Source: Streptomyces sp. XY006
Lineage (GTDB): Bacteria; Actinomycetota; Actinomycetes; Streptomycetales; Streptomycetaceae
Direction: 5' to 3'
NCBI RefSeq assembly: GCF_002237655.1
Contig: NZ_NOKT01000014.1
Coordinates: forward strand, 154,182-218,181
DNA length: 64,000 bases
A program made the position numbers and the translations under genes. Below are positions 7,671 to 16,217 of this stretch, in pieces (position 1 is the stretch's first letter; every line of letters begins with the position of its first letter). The notes under the pieces are model-generated. The model was given only the letters and a program-made list of their open reading frames with translations, did no database searches and was not told the DNA's origin.

Positions 7671-9126
7671 CACTTGCCCCGGGCATCGCGGACGGGTCGG
7701 GCAGCTCGCGTTCGTCGGCGGCGAGGCGGTCGCCGATGGCGCGCAGGCCCGCGAGGTCGTGCACATCGCCGGCCAGCGCGGCCACTTCCGTCACGGCCAC
7801 CTCGGGGTGGAGCGCGGTGAAGCGGTCACGCGTGCGCTGCTCGCGGGAGAGCAACTGCATCCGGTCGGCGTGCAGCCGCAGCAGGCCGGCCGTGAGCTGG
7901 TCGACGGACCGCTCGGCCGAGCCGGGTGCCTGGGCGTCCTCGATGCCTTCGGTGTCCTCTGCGTCCTCGGCGTCCTCGGCGGGGGAGCCACCGTCGGATG
8001 CCGGACCAGCGGCACGAGCTGGTGTTTCGGGCGTGGGAGAGGTTGAACTGTCCTGTGTGTCGGGGGAGTTACGAAGTACTGCTTTCCCGCCCTCCTGATC
8101 CACAATGCGGGGCTCTTCAAGATTTTCCGCGGCGGCGAGCGCCCGCTCGGCCGACAGCCGGTCGGCGCCGCTGCCGTGGACCCGGTTGAGCACCAGACCC
8201 GCCAGCGGCATGTCCTCCGCGGCCAGGCGCTCCACGAAGTAGGCGGCCTCGCGCAGCGCGTCCCGCTCCGGGGCCGCGACCACGAGGAACGCCGTGCCGG
8301 GGGCCTGGAGGAGCTTGTACGTGGCGTCCGCGCGCGTGCGGAAGCCGCCGAACGTCGTGTCCATCGCGGAGACGAACGTCTGGACGTCCTTCAGGAGCTG
8401 ACCGCCCAGCAGCTTGCCGAGGGTGCCGGTCATCATCGACATGCCGACGTTCAGGAACTTCATCCCGGCGCGGCCGCCCAGCTTCGCCGGGGCCGTCAGC
8501 AGCCGGATCAGCCGCCCGTCCAGGAACGACCCGAGCCGCTTGGGCGCGTCCAGGAAGTCCAGCGCCGAGCGGGACGGCGGGGTGTCGACGACGATCAGGT
8601 CCCACTCGTCCCGGGCGCGCAGTTGCCCGAGCTTCTCCATCGCCATGTACTCCTGCGTGCCCGCGAAGCCCGCCGAGAGCGACTGGTAGAAGGGGTTGCC
8701 CAGGATCGCGGCCGCCCGCTCGGGGTCCGCGTGCGCCTCGACGATCTCGTCGAAGGTGCGCTTCATGTCGAGCATCATCGCGTGCAGCTCGCCGCCCGCG
8801 GAGTCGTCGATGCCCTTCACCCGGCGCGGGGTGTTGTCCAGGGAGTCGATGCCCATGGACTGGGCGAGCCGGCGGGCCGGGTCGATGGTCAGCACGACGA
8901 CCTTACGGCCCCGCTCGGCCGCGCGCAGGCCCAGCGCGGCGGCCGTCGTGGTCTTGCCGACCCCGCCCGAGCCGCAGCACACCACGATCCGGGTCTTCGG
9001 GTCCTGCAGCAGCGGGTCGATGTCGAGCAGGCGCGCGGGGGCGAGGTGGGGGCGGGCCGCGTCGTGCGTGTGGGCCGGGTCCGGACGGCTCATGACATCC
9101 CCTGCTTCCGACTCGTGACGGGCCAT
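7666..9126 (-). CDS. ArsA/GET3-type ATPase (first of pair)
   Basis: 486 residues. A deviant Walker A P-loop GSGGVGKTTT (52-61) and VVLTIDPARRLAQSM identify the ArsA/GET3 branch of SIMIBI ATPases, and VVDTPPS is the switch II region. Residues about 345-400 are an acidic, low-complexity insert (EDAEDAEDTEGIEDA) before a helical C-terminus. Bacterial homologues are often called anion-transporting ATPase, but the cysteines of true ArsA are not evident. Function in actinomycetes is unknown. It is followed upstream on the same strand by a second ArsA-like gene; both lie beside wblA, an arrangement I recall as conserved. The ATG at 9093 has an equally good ribosome site, so the true start is uncertain. 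Confidence 0.88.
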   Translation of the reverse strand: MARHESEAGDVMSRPDPAHTHDAARPHLAPARLLDIDPLLQDPKTRIVVCCGSGGVGKTTTAAALGLRAAERGRKVVVLTIDPARRLAQSMGIDSLDNTPRRVKGIDDSAGGELHAMMLDMKRTFDEIVEAHADPERAAAILGNPFYQSLSAGFAGTQEYMAMEKLGQLRARDEWDLIVVDTPPSRSALDFLDAPKRLGSFLDGRLIRLLTAPAKLGGRAGMKFLNVGMSMMTGTLGKLLGGQLLKDVQTFVSAMDTTFGGFRTRADATYKLLQAPGTAFLVVAAPERDALREAAYFVERLAAEDMPLAGLVLNRVHGSGADRLSAERALAAAENLEEPRIVDQEGGKAVLRNSPDTQDSSTSPTPETPARAAGPASDGGSPAEDAEDAEDTEGIEDAQAPGSAERSVDQLTAGLLRLHADRMQLLSREQRTRDRFTALHPEVAVTEVAALAGDVHDLAGLRAIGDRLAADERELPDPSAMPGASA

Positions 9127-9145
9127 GCGTGTCGCGACTCCCTGA

Positions 9146-9236
9146 CGGGCCTTGCCGACCCCACCGGGCTCGTGCTCGTGGCGGGCTTGGCCTGCCCCAC
9201 CGCGCTCGTGCCACTGGCGGGCCTTGCTCGTCCCTG
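9146..9236. repeat. 36-bp imperfect tandem repeat between the two ArsA-like genes
   Basis: About 2.5 copies of a unit beginning CGGGCCTTGCCGACCCCACC fill almost the whole 112-bp gap between the two ATPase genes. No promoter is evident in it. Confidence 0.65.
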
Positions 9237-9238
9237 GC

Positions 9239-10216
9239 TCATGAGACGCCCTGTTCGCGCAGCTCGCGGGCCAGTGCGTACAGCCCCGCCAGGTCCATGC
9301 CCTCGGCGAACAGCGGCAGTTCGTGCAGCGGCAGGCCCAGCTCGGCGAGGACCGCGCGCTGCTCGTGCTCCAGCGCGTACCGCTCGGCGTACTCCTCGGC
9401 CTGGGTGAGCAGCGGGTCCACCAGCCGCTCCGCGTGCCCGCCGCGCCGCGCCCCGCCGAGCCCGGCGGACGACAGCGACCGCGCGACCGAAGAACGCGGG
9501 ACCGTCCGTACGAGTTCCAGGTCGGCCGCGTCCAACACCTCCGGGCGCACCATGTTCACGATGATCCGCCCCACCGGCAGCCGCGCCGACCGCAGCTCGG
9601 CGATGCCGTCCGCGGTCTCCTGGACGGGCATCTCCTCCAGCAGCGTGACCAGGTGCACGGCCGTCTCGGGCGACTTCAGCACCCGCATCACGGCCTGCGC
9701 CTGATTGTGTATCGGGCCGATCTTCGCCAGCCCCGCCACCTCGTCGTTGACGTTCAGGAAACGGGTGATGCGCCCGGTGGGCGGGGCGTCCATGACGACG
9801 TAGTCGTACACGAACCGGCCGCTGCGCTCCTTGCGCCGCACCGCCTCGCAGGCCTTGCCGGTGAGGAGGACGTCCCTCAGGCCGGGCGCGATGGTGGTGG
9901 CGAAGTCGATCGCGCCGAGCTTCTTCAGGGCCCGGCCGGCGCTGCCCAGCTTGTAGAACATCTGGAGGTAGTCCAGAAGGGCCAGTTCGGGGTCGATGGC
10001 GAGTGCGTACACCTCCCCGCCCCCGGGAGCGACGGCGATCTTCCGCTCCTCATAAGGCAGCGCTTCGGTCTCGAAGAGCTGCGCGATGCCCTGACGGCCC
10101 TCGACCTCGACGAGAAGCGTCCGCTTCCCCTCCGTGGCCAGGGCCAGCGCTAGGGCCGCGGCCACCGTGGTCTTGCCGGTACCGCCCTTGCCGCTGACGA
10201 CCTGGAGCCTGCTCAC
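9239..10216 (-). CDS. ArsA/GET3-type ATPase (second of pair)
   Basis: 325 residues. The deviant Walker A GKGGTGKTT occupies residues 9-17, followed by LLVEVEGRQGIAQLF and the switch region VVMDAPPTGRITRFL. The protein is shorter than its neighbour and lacks the acidic insert. The C-terminal third is helical (EEYAERYALEHEQRAVL). Two different ArsA-like subunits encoded side by side suggest a heteromeric ATPase, by analogy with GET3 dimers, but this is inference. The start at 10216 puts the P-loop at the very N-terminus, as normal for the fold. It diverges from the DUF4177 gene. Confidence 0.9.
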   Translation of the reverse strand: MSRLQVVSGKGGTGKTTVAAALALALATEGKRTLLVEVEGRQGIAQLFETEALPYEERKIAVAPGGGEVYALAIDPELALLDYLQMFYKLGSAGRALKKLGAIDFATTIAPGLRDVLLTGKACEAVRRKERSGRFVYDYVVMDAPPTGRITRFLNVNDEVAGLAKIGPIHNQAQAVMRVLKSPETAVHLVTLLEEMPVQETADGIAELRSARLPVGRIIVNMVRPEVLDAADLELVRTVPRSSVARSLSSAGLGGARRGGHAERLVDPLLTQAEEYAERYALEHEQRAVLAELGLPLHELPLFAEGMDLAGLYALARELREQGVS

Positions 10217-10334
10217 GTATTCGAGCCTAACCAGTCCGTGCCCGGGCTACGCGGGAGGCTGTGGACAACCCGTGCCGGGGCCGGCCCCGGACCGCGGCCG
10301 TGACCCCGTACGGACAGGGGCTAAAGTCGGCCGC

Positions 10335-10493
10335 ATGACCAAGTGGGAATACGCAACCGTGCCGCTGCTCGTCCACGCCACGAAGCAGATTCTGGACACC
10401 TGGGGCGAGGACGGCTGGGAGCTCGTCCAGGTCGTGCCCGGGCCGAACAACCCCGAGCAGCTCGTCGCCTACCTGAAGCGGGAGAAGCAGTAA
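10335..10493 (+). CDS. DUF4177 small protein
   Basis: 52 residues: MTKWEYATVPLLVHATKQIL, then DTWGEDGWELVQVV and YLKREKQ. WEY near the start and DGWELV are the hallmark of DUF4177, a tiny family of unknown function. The ATG at 10335 gives the normal length; a much longer frame upstream is not conserved in character. The TAA stop shares one base with the ATG of the RidA gene, so the two are translationally coupled. Confidence 0.88.
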   Translation: MTKWEYATVPLLVHATKQILDTWGEDGWELVQVVPGPNNPEQLVAYLKREKQ

Positions 10494-10954
10494 TGGGCGC
10501 CGTCGAGGCGAAGCTGGCCGAGCTCGGCCTGGCCCTGCCCGACGTCGTACCGCCGCTCGCCGCGTACCAGCCGGCCGTGCAGTCCGGCCCGTACGTCTAC
10601 ACCGCCGGGCAGCTCCCGATGGTGGACGGCAAGCTTCCGGTCACCGGCAAGGTCGGCGCGGAGGTCACCCCGGAGGAGGCCAAGGAGCTGGCACGCACGT
10701 GCGCGCTGAACGCCCTGGCCGCCGTGAAGTCCGTCGCCGGTGACCTGGACCGCATCGCGCGCGTGGTGAAGGTCGTCGGCTTCGTCGCCTCGGCCTCGGA
10801 CTTCACCGGCCAGCCCGCCGTGCTGAACGGCGCGAGCGAGCTGCTCGGCGAGGTCCTCGGCGACAAGGGCGTACACGCGCGCAGCGCCGTGGGCGTGGCC
10901 GTGCTGCCCCTGGACGCCCCGGTCGAGGTCGAGATCCAGGTGGAGCTCGCGTAG
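10493..10954 (+). CDS. RidA family protein
   Basis: 153 residues, the length of the larger YjgF/YER057c/UK114 proteins. Features include YVYTAGQLPMVDGKL, NALAAVKSVAGDLDRI and the C-terminal RSAVGVAVLPLDAPVEVEIQ, in which Arg and the final acidic strand correspond to the enamine/imine deaminase site. RidA proteins hydrolyse reactive enamines such as 2-aminoacrylate in the cytoplasm. The start overlaps the DUF4177 stop by one base. Confidence 0.92.
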   Translation: MGAVEAKLAELGLALPDVVPPLAAYQPAVQSGPYVYTAGQLPMVDGKLPVTGKVGAEVTPEEAKELARTCALNALAAVKSVAGDLDRIARVVKVVGFVASASDFTGQPAVLNGASELLGEVLGDKGVHARSAVGVAVLPLDAPVEVEIQVELA

Positions 10955-11035
10955 CACCCCGCACCCGTCCGAGCTGCGCGATCCGTACCCGGGGGCCACT
11001 CGAACATCCGCCCGTCACGGGATAGCCTCGCGCCC

Positions 11036-11914
11036 ATGGCGAACGGTCAGTGGTACCCCCCGGAGTGGCCGGACCGCATCCGCGCACTCGCGGCCGGCAC
11101 CCTCACCCCGGTGACCCCCAGGCGCGCGGCCACCGTCATGCTCCTGAAGGACACGGGCAGCGGCCCGGCCGTCCACATGCTGCGCCGACGCGCCTCCATG
11201 GCCTTCGCCGGAGGCGCGTACGCGTATCCGGGCGGCGGTGTCGACCCGCGCGACGACGACCACCACGTCCGCTGGGCGGGCCCCACGCGCGCGTGGTGGG
11301 CGGACCGGCTCGGCGTCGACGAGACGGCCGCCCAGGCGATCGTCTGCGCGGCCGTGCGGGAGACGTACGAGGAGGCGGGCGTGCTGCTCGCCGGCCCGGC
11401 GCCCGACGCGGTCGTCGGGGACACCACCGGCGCCGACTGGGAGACCGACCGCGCCGCCCTGGTCGCGCGGGACCTGTCCTTCGCCGAGTTCCTGGACCGC
11501 CGCGGGCTGGTGCTGCGCTCGGACCTGCTCGGCGCCTGGACCCGCTGGATCACCCCCGAGTTCGAGGCCCGCCGCTACGACACCTTCTTCTTCGTGGCCG
11601 CCCTCCCCGAGGGGCAGCGCACCCGCAACGCCTCCACGGAGGCCGACCGCACGGTGTGGATCGCCCCGCGTGAGGCGGCCGCCGGGTACGACCGGGGCGA
11701 GCTGCTGATGATGCCGCCGACCATCTCGACACTGCGCCAGCTGACGGCGTACGGGACGGCCGCCGACGCCCTCGCCGCGGCCCCGGGCCGTGACCTCACG
11801 CCCGTGCTGGCCACCGCCCGGCTGGTGGACGGCGAGATCGTGCTCGCCTGGCCCGGCCACGACGAGTTCACCAAACACATCCCGACCGCCCCGACCGGTG
11901 GAGCCCCCGCATGA
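11036..11914 (+). CDS. NUDIX hydrolase (RNase H-like NUDT19 type)
   Basis: 292 residues. The core shows MLRRRASMAFAGGAYAYPGG, an insert of about 35 residues, then the helix-loop motif AAVRETYEEAGVLL, in which RETYEEAG is the metal-binding signature. The insert between the GG turn and the RExxEE helix, and TRWITPEFEARRYDTFFF, fit the NUDT19/diphosphatase branch. The likely role is hydrolysis of a CoA or nucleotide diphosphate derivative; the substrate cannot be read from sequence. Its TGA overlaps the ATG of the MBL gene by four bases, so both are co-translated. Confidence 0.88.
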   Translation: MANGQWYPPEWPDRIRALAAGTLTPVTPRRAATVMLLKDTGSGPAVHMLRRRASMAFAGGAYAYPGGGVDPRDDDHHVRWAGPTRAWWADRLGVDETAAQAIVCAAVRETYEEAGVLLAGPAPDAVVGDTTGADWETDRAALVARDLSFAEFLDRRGLVLRSDLLGAWTRWITPEFEARRYDTFFFVAALPEGQRTRNASTEADRTVWIAPREAAAGYDRGELLMMPPTISTLRQLTAYGTAADALAAAPGRDLTPVLATARLVDGEIVLAWPGHDEFTKHIPTAPTGGAPA

Positions 11915-12741
11915 CGGACGCAGCAGCCCTTCCCGGCCGCCCCCGGGGCGGGGTCCTCTCGGGGCCCGCCACCGCGCGGGCCGTCAACGTCCTGGCCCCC
12001 AACCCGTCGGCGATGACCCTCGACGGCACGAACACCTGGATCCTGTCCGAGCCGGACTCGGACCTCGCCGTCGTGGTCGACCCGGGCCCGCTCGACGAAG
12101 GACACCTGCGCCAGGTCGTCGCCACCGCCGAGCAGGCCGGCCGGCGCGTCGCCCTGACCCTGCTGACCCACGGCCATCCCGACCACGCGGCGGGCGCGGC
12201 CCGGTTCGCCGAGCTGACCGGCACGCGCGTGCGTGCGCTGGATCCGGCGCTGCGCCTCGGCGACGAGGGGCTGGCCGCCGGGGACGTCGTCACCACCGGC
12301 GGGCTGGAACTGCGCGTCGTCCCCACGCCCGGCCACACCTCGGACTCCCTCTGCTTCCACATCCCGGCCGACGGGGCGGTGCTGACCGGCGACACGGTCC
12401 TGGGCCGTGGCACCACGGTCGTGGCCCACCCGGACGGCCGTCTCGGCGACTATCTGGACTCCCTGCGCCGTCTGAGGTCCCTCACGGTCGACGACGGCGT
12501 CCACACGGTCCTGCCGGGCCACGGGCCGGTCCTGGAGGACGCCCAGGGCGCCGTCGAGTACTACCTCGCCCACCGTGCCACCCGCCTCGCCCAGGTCGAG
12601 ACCGCCGTCGAGGACGGCCACCGCAGCCCGGCCGAGGTCGTCGCCCACGTCTACGCCGACGTCGACCGCTCCCTGTGGCCGGCGGCGGAACTGTCCGTAC
12701 GCGCGCAGCTGGACTACCTGGAGGAGCACGGGCTCATCTAG
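11911..12741 (+). CDS. metallo-beta-lactamase fold hydrolase
   Basis: 276 residues. The zinc motif H-x-H-x-D-H appears as THGHPDH (His87, His89, Asp91, His92), followed by PTPGHTSDS, TGDTVLG and LPGHGPVLED, giving the remaining ligands. The C-terminal helical domain (HRATRLAQVETAV) matches the LACTB2/RNase Z-like family, which includes nucleases and thioesterases. Substrate unknown. It is coupled to the NUDIX gene by an ATGA overlap, and it is the last gene of the forward run that starts at 10335. Confidence 0.9.
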   Translation: MTDAAALPGRPRGGVLSGPATARAVNVLAPNPSAMTLDGTNTWILSEPDSDLAVVVDPGPLDEGHLRQVVATAEQAGRRVALTLLTHGHPDHAAGAARFAELTGTRVRALDPALRLGDEGLAAGDVVTTGGLELRVVPTPGHTSDSLCFHIPADGAVLTGDTVLGRGTTVVAHPDGRLGDYLDSLRRLRSLTVDDGVHTVLPGHGPVLEDAQGAVEYYLAHRATRLAQVETAVEDGHRSPAEVVAHVYADVDRSLWPAAELSVRAQLDYLEEHGLI

Positions 12742-12771
12742 GAGCTCCCCGGCCGGGCCCGCAGGCGCCGG

Positions 12772-13563
12772 CTAGGACCAGCCGGGAGGGCGGGGAGCTT
12801 TGACGCCGTGCACGCGCGCGTACTCCCCGGCGAGCCAGGGCCCGAGATCGTCCACGTACGACCTGAGGACTACTGCGTCACCCGTCGGCTCCAAGCCCAG
12901 AACGGCCGCGTCCCGCATCTGACCGGCACGCTCCGGGTAGAACCCGGCGAACGCCTCGGCCATCTCCCGCAGATCGCTCGTCCAGCCGTTCCAGCGGGGC
13001 ATGACCAGGGTGAAGCCGGTGCGGACGAGGTGCCGGGACAGGGCACGCACCAGCGTGCGGCGGGCCCCGGCCGTGTCCTCCGCATGGTTCGCGTCGTCGA
13101 TCCGCCGGCGCCAGCGGGGCAGGAGCAGGTGCAGATCGCCGTTGGTCTCGCGGGCCAGCAGGGTGTGGGGGCGGTAGCGGGGCAGCCGCGCGGCCAGGTC
13201 CTCGCCCAGCAGCGGTGTGCACAGACAGGCGACGAACCAGCCCAGGTCGTACCGCTCCAGGTCGCTCAGCAGCCGCGCCCGGCTGAACAGCAGGGTGCCG
13301 CACCCGTCGATCTGCCCGAACTCGCCGTCCAGCGCCGCGCCGAGCGCCAGGGCGTCGGCGCGGTCCGTCCCGGTCGGTTCCTCGTGCAGGGCGAGCAGCA
13401 GGTCGAGATCGCTGCGGCCCACGCGCGCGGTGCCGCGCGGAACGGACCCGTAGAGGTACGCGCTGTGCAGCCGGGGCCCGAACACGTCCGTCAGGCGCTT
13501 CCCGGCCGCGTCGACGACCGGGCGGAAGGAGCGGGGCACGCACGCGAGGGAGCCCTCCCGCAT
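12772..13563 (-). CDS. nucleotidyltransferase-domain protein
   Basis: 263 residues from the ATG at 13563. GSVPRGTARVGRSDLDLLL is the pol-beta nucleotidyltransferase motif (GS followed by D-x-D), as in aminoglycoside adenylyltransferases and minimal NTases. The rest has ETNGDLHLLLPRWRRR and a helical C-terminus with LVRALSRHLVRTGF. Substrate unknown; a resistance role is possible but not supported. The frame stays open upstream to 13782 only because it crosses a 24-bp tandem repeat, a multiple of three. I therefore place the start after the repeat, although neither start has a good ribosome site. Confidence 0.72.
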   Translation of the reverse strand: MREGSLACVPRSFRPVVDAAGKRLTDVFGPRLHSAYLYGSVPRGTARVGRSDLDLLLALHEEPTGTDRADALALGAALDGEFGQIDGCGTLLFSRARLLSDLERYDLGWFVACLCTPLLGEDLAARLPRYRPHTLLARETNGDLHLLLPRWRRRIDDANHAEDTAGARRTLVRALSRHLVRTGFTLVMPRWNGWTSDLREMAEAFAGFYPERAGQMRDAAVLGLEPTGDAVVLRSYVDDLGPWLAGEYARVHGVKAPRPPGWS

Positions 13564-13600
13564 GAGGCGGCCCTGCGCATCGACCCCGGGTCGGCCCGCC

Positions 13601-13791
13601 GCGCTGCCGGTCGTACGGTCACTCGTGTCGCCGGCCATGCGGTGACTCGTGCCGCCGCTCACGTGGTCATTGGTGCCGCCGGTCATGGGCTCGTTCGTAC
13701 CGCCGCTCGCGCGATGACTCGTGCTGCCGGTCATGCGTTCGCTCGTGCTGCCGTTCGCGCGGTCACTCGTGCTGCCGGTCATACGGTCACT
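13601..13791. repeat. 24-bp minisatellite, seven copies
   Basis: Seven contiguous degenerate copies of a 24-bp unit, best copy ACTCGTGCTGCCGGTCATGC followed by GTTC, run from 13621 to 13788, with a partial copy before. On the minus strand they encode a meaningless TGSTSDR/ASGGTN pattern joined in frame to the nucleotidyltransferase. Confidence 0.88.
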
Positions 13792-13867
13792 GTGGCGTGG
13801 GCGGGATTGCGGCGCCGCCGGTTTTTTCGAGGCGCCAGGGACCGGTGGGCCGGGGCGTGCACGACGT

Positions 13868-13898
13868 CGGGCCCCGTCTCCCGGGGAGACAGGGCCCG
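13868..13898 (-). terminator. crp terminator
   Basis: A 14-bp stem with one C-A mismatch (13868-13881 with 13885-13898) and a 3-base loop, 22 bases beyond the crp stop. Confidence 0.75.
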
Positions 13899-13919
13899 AT
13901 GACGTACGGCGGGCTCGCG

Positions 13920-14594
13920 TCAGCGCGAACGCTTGGCGAGGCGCTCCACGTCCAGGAGGATCACCGCACGGGCCTCCAGGCGGAGCCAGCCGCGCTGGGC
14001 GAAGTCCGCCAGGGCCTTGTTGACCGTCTCGCGGGACGCGCCGACCAGCTGGGCGAGCTCCTCCTGCGTGAGGTCGTGCACCACGTGGATGCCCTCCTCC
14101 GACTGCACGCCGAACCGGCGCGACAGGTCGAGCAGGGCGCGGGCGACCCGGCCCGGCACGTCCGAGAAGACGAGGTCGGACATCGCGTCGTTGGTCTTGC
14201 GCAGCCGGCGGGCGACGGCGCGCAGGAGCGCCGAGGCCACCTCGGGCCGGGCGTTCAGCCAGGGCTGGAGGTCGCCGTGGCCGAGGCCGAGCAGCTTCAC
14301 CTCGGTCAGCGCGGTGGCCGTCGCCGTGCGCGGACCCGGGTCGAACAGCGACAGCTCGCCGATGAGCTCGCCGGGGCCGACCACGGCCAGCATGTTCTCC
14401 CGGCCGTCGGGGGACGTGCGGTGCAGCTTGACCTTGCCCTCGGTGACCACATAGAGGCGGTCACCGGGGTCGCCCTCATGGAACAGCGAGTCACCGCGGG
14501 CGAGGGTCACCTCACTCATGGAGGCGCGGAGCTCCGCGGCCTGCTCGTCATCGAGCGCCGCGAAGAGCGGATTGCGCCGCAGAACGTCGTCCAC
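13920..14594 (-). CDS. crp: cAMP receptor protein family regulator Crp
   Basis: 224 residues from the GTG at 14594, the length I recall for S. coelicolor Crp. Residues about 10-120 are a cyclic-nucleotide binding fold (GDRLYVVTEGKVKLHR, then GPGELIGELSLFDPGPRTAT with the phosphate-binding cassette). Residues 170-220 carry the winged HTH, LTQEELAQLVGASRETVNKA. Crp controls spore germination, growth and antibiotic onset in Streptomyces. The GTG start is preceded by AAGGGAG five bases away, much better than the ATG 23 codons upstream. A GTG-N8-CAC palindrome 90 bp upstream suggests autoregulation. Confidence 0.95.
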   Translation of the reverse strand: MDDVLRRNPLFAALDDEQAAELRASMSEVTLARGDSLFHEGDPGDRLYVVTEGKVKLHRTSPDGRENMLAVVGPGELIGELSLFDPGPRTATATALTEVKLLGLGHGDLQPWLNARPEVASALLRAVARRLRKTNDAMSDLVFSDVPGRVARALLDLSRRFGVQSEEGIHVVHDLTQEELAQLVGASRETVNKALADFAQRGWLRLEARAVILLDVERLAKRSR

Positions 14595-14683
14595 GAGTTC
14601 TCTCCCTTTCGACCTGCTCAGGGGATCTTGCTCCCCCGCGTACCAGGGGACCGTGGTGCCCATTTTGCCGGACGGTCCAAACA

Positions 14684-14697
14684 GTGTGATCTGTCAC
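14684..14697. promoter_or_regulatory. CRP-type operator between crp and nth
   Basis: GTGTGATCTGTCAC fits the GTG-N6-GNCAC consensus I recall for Streptomyces Crp. It lies 90 bp before the crp start and 104 bp before nth, so it could serve autoregulation or the divergent gene. Confidence 0.55.
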
Positions 14698-14800
14698 AAG
14701 GATGCCGCACAGGTGTCCCGGGGTACGCGGCAGGGGTCCAATTGGGCGCCGATCTTCGAGGGCCGGGGCGGATGTCAGTCGCTGGCCTTAGGCTGGCCGG

Positions 14801-15985
14801 GTGTCCAAATCGCCGGTGAGAGCACAGGCCGAGGGGGCTGCGCGGGTGGTTGTACGTCGCGATTCCGCTGTGGGCGAACAGAGCCCCGATGGCGGTAGGA
14901 AAACGGCGAAAGCGACAGGGGCGGCTGCGAAGAAGGCCGCTCCTGCGAAGAGGCCCGCGCCTGCGAGGAAAGCGGCTTCTGCGAGTGGCGCCGCGCCTGC
15001 GAAGAAAGCGACTTCCGCCAAGAAGGCGGCCTCAGTGAAGAAGGCTGCCTCTGTAAAGAAGGCGGCCTCCGCCAAGAAGGCCGCACCCGCCAAGAAAGCC
15101 GCCCCCGCCAGGAAGGCGCCCGCCGCCAAGAAGGTCACCGTCGCGCCCCAGAAGGCCACCGCCCGGGTCAAGGGCGCGGCCCCCGCGAAGGCTGTCGTCC
15201 ACCCGCCGGGCGACGAGTCGCGCACGGCGCTGGTGCGCCGGGCTCGCCGGATCAACCGCGAGCTCGCCGAGGTCTATCCGTACGCCCACCCCGAGCTGGA
15301 CTTCGACAACCCCTTCCAGCTCGTCGTCGCCACGGTCCTCTCCGCGCAGACCACCGACCTGCGCGTCAACCAGACGACACCCGCCCTCTTCGCCAAGTAC
15401 CCCACCCCCGAGGACCTCGCCGCCGCCAACCCGGAGGAGGTCGAGGAGATCCTCCGCCCGACCGGCTTCTTCCGGGCCAAGACCAAGTCGGTCATAGGGC
15501 TGTCGAAGGCCCTGGTGGAGGAGTTCGGCGGGGAGGTGCCCGGCCGGCTGGAGGACCTGGTCAAACTGCCCGGTGTCGGCCGCAAGACCGCGTTCGTCGT
15601 GCTCGGCAACGCCTTCGGGCGCCCCGGCATCACCGTGGACACGCACTTCCAGCGCCTGGTGCGCCGCTGGCAGTGGACCGCCGAGACCGACCCGGACAAG
15701 ATCGAGGCCGCGGTCGGCGCGCTCTTCCCGAAGAGCGACTGGACGGACCTCTCGCACCACGTCATCTGGCACGGCCGCCGCATCTGCCACGCCCGCAAGC
15801 CCGCCTGCGGCGCCTGCCCGATCGCCCCGCTCTGCCCCGCGTACGGGGAGGGGGAGACGGACCCGGAGAAGGCGAAGAAGCTCCTCAAGTACGAGAAGGG
15901 CGGCTTCCCCGGGCAGCGTCTGCGGCCCCCGCAGGCCTATCTGGACGCGGGCGGCAAACCGGCCCCGCCACTGGGGGCCGGATGA
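14801..15985 (+). CDS. nth: endonuclease III with histone-like N-terminal tail
   Basis: 394 residues. The last 255 are a normal endonuclease III: HhH motif LPGVGRKTA with catalytic Lys262, catalytic Asp280 in VDTHFQR, and a [4Fe-4S] loop with Cys329, Cys336, Cys339 and Cys345 (spacing 6-2-5). It removes oxidised pyrimidines and nicks abasic sites. The first 135 or so residues are almost only Ala, Lys, Pro and Ser in AKKAA repeats, like histone H1 or the tails of actinobacterial HupS. This roughly doubles the usual length and should bind DNA without sequence preference. The start is GTG at 14801. It diverges from crp. Confidence 0.93.
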   Translation: MSKSPVRAQAEGAARVVVRRDSAVGEQSPDGGRKTAKATGAAAKKAAPAKRPAPARKAASASGAAPAKKATSAKKAASVKKAASVKKAASAKKAAPAKKAAPARKAPAAKKVTVAPQKATARVKGAAPAKAVVHPPGDESRTALVRRARRINRELAEVYPYAHPELDFDNPFQLVVATVLSAQTTDLRVNQTTPALFAKYPTPEDLAAANPEEVEEILRPTGFFRAKTKSVIGLSKALVEEFGGEVPGRLEDLVKLPGVGRKTAFVVLGNAFGRPGITVDTHFQRLVRRWQWTAETDPDKIEAAVGALFPKSDWTDLSHHVIWHGRRICHARKPACGACPIAPLCPAYGEGETDPEKAKKLLKYEKGGFPGQRLRPPQAYLDAGGKPAPPLGAG

Positions 15986-16217
15986 GGCGCCCCACCGGCG
16001 GTACGGTCCGGGCGGGCCGTACGGGGCCCCGCAGCGGAGGGCTGACGGGGCGTGCTGCCGATCGCGCGAGCCGCCGCGTGCGTCCCGCGCGCTCTCCCGT
16101 TCACCCCGCAAGCCCCCCGCATCACCCCACGAGCCCCCCGCAGGGTGGATCGTGTGCCGTTCCGGAACGATCCCGTGGGTGCAGGGCGTTGGAAGCGGCA
16201 GGACGACGGGGGTGGCG
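15986..16217. other. spacer between nth and NUDIX gene
   Basis: 232 bp with high GC and no frame that looks coding. I see no clear hairpin. The last 60 bases probably hold the promoter or leader of the NUDIX gene. Confidence 0.4.

Noticed and set aside
13564..13782. N-terminal extension of the nucleotidyltransferase
   Set aside because: It is the translation of a 24-bp minisatellite, similar to non-coding arrays elsewhere in the window.
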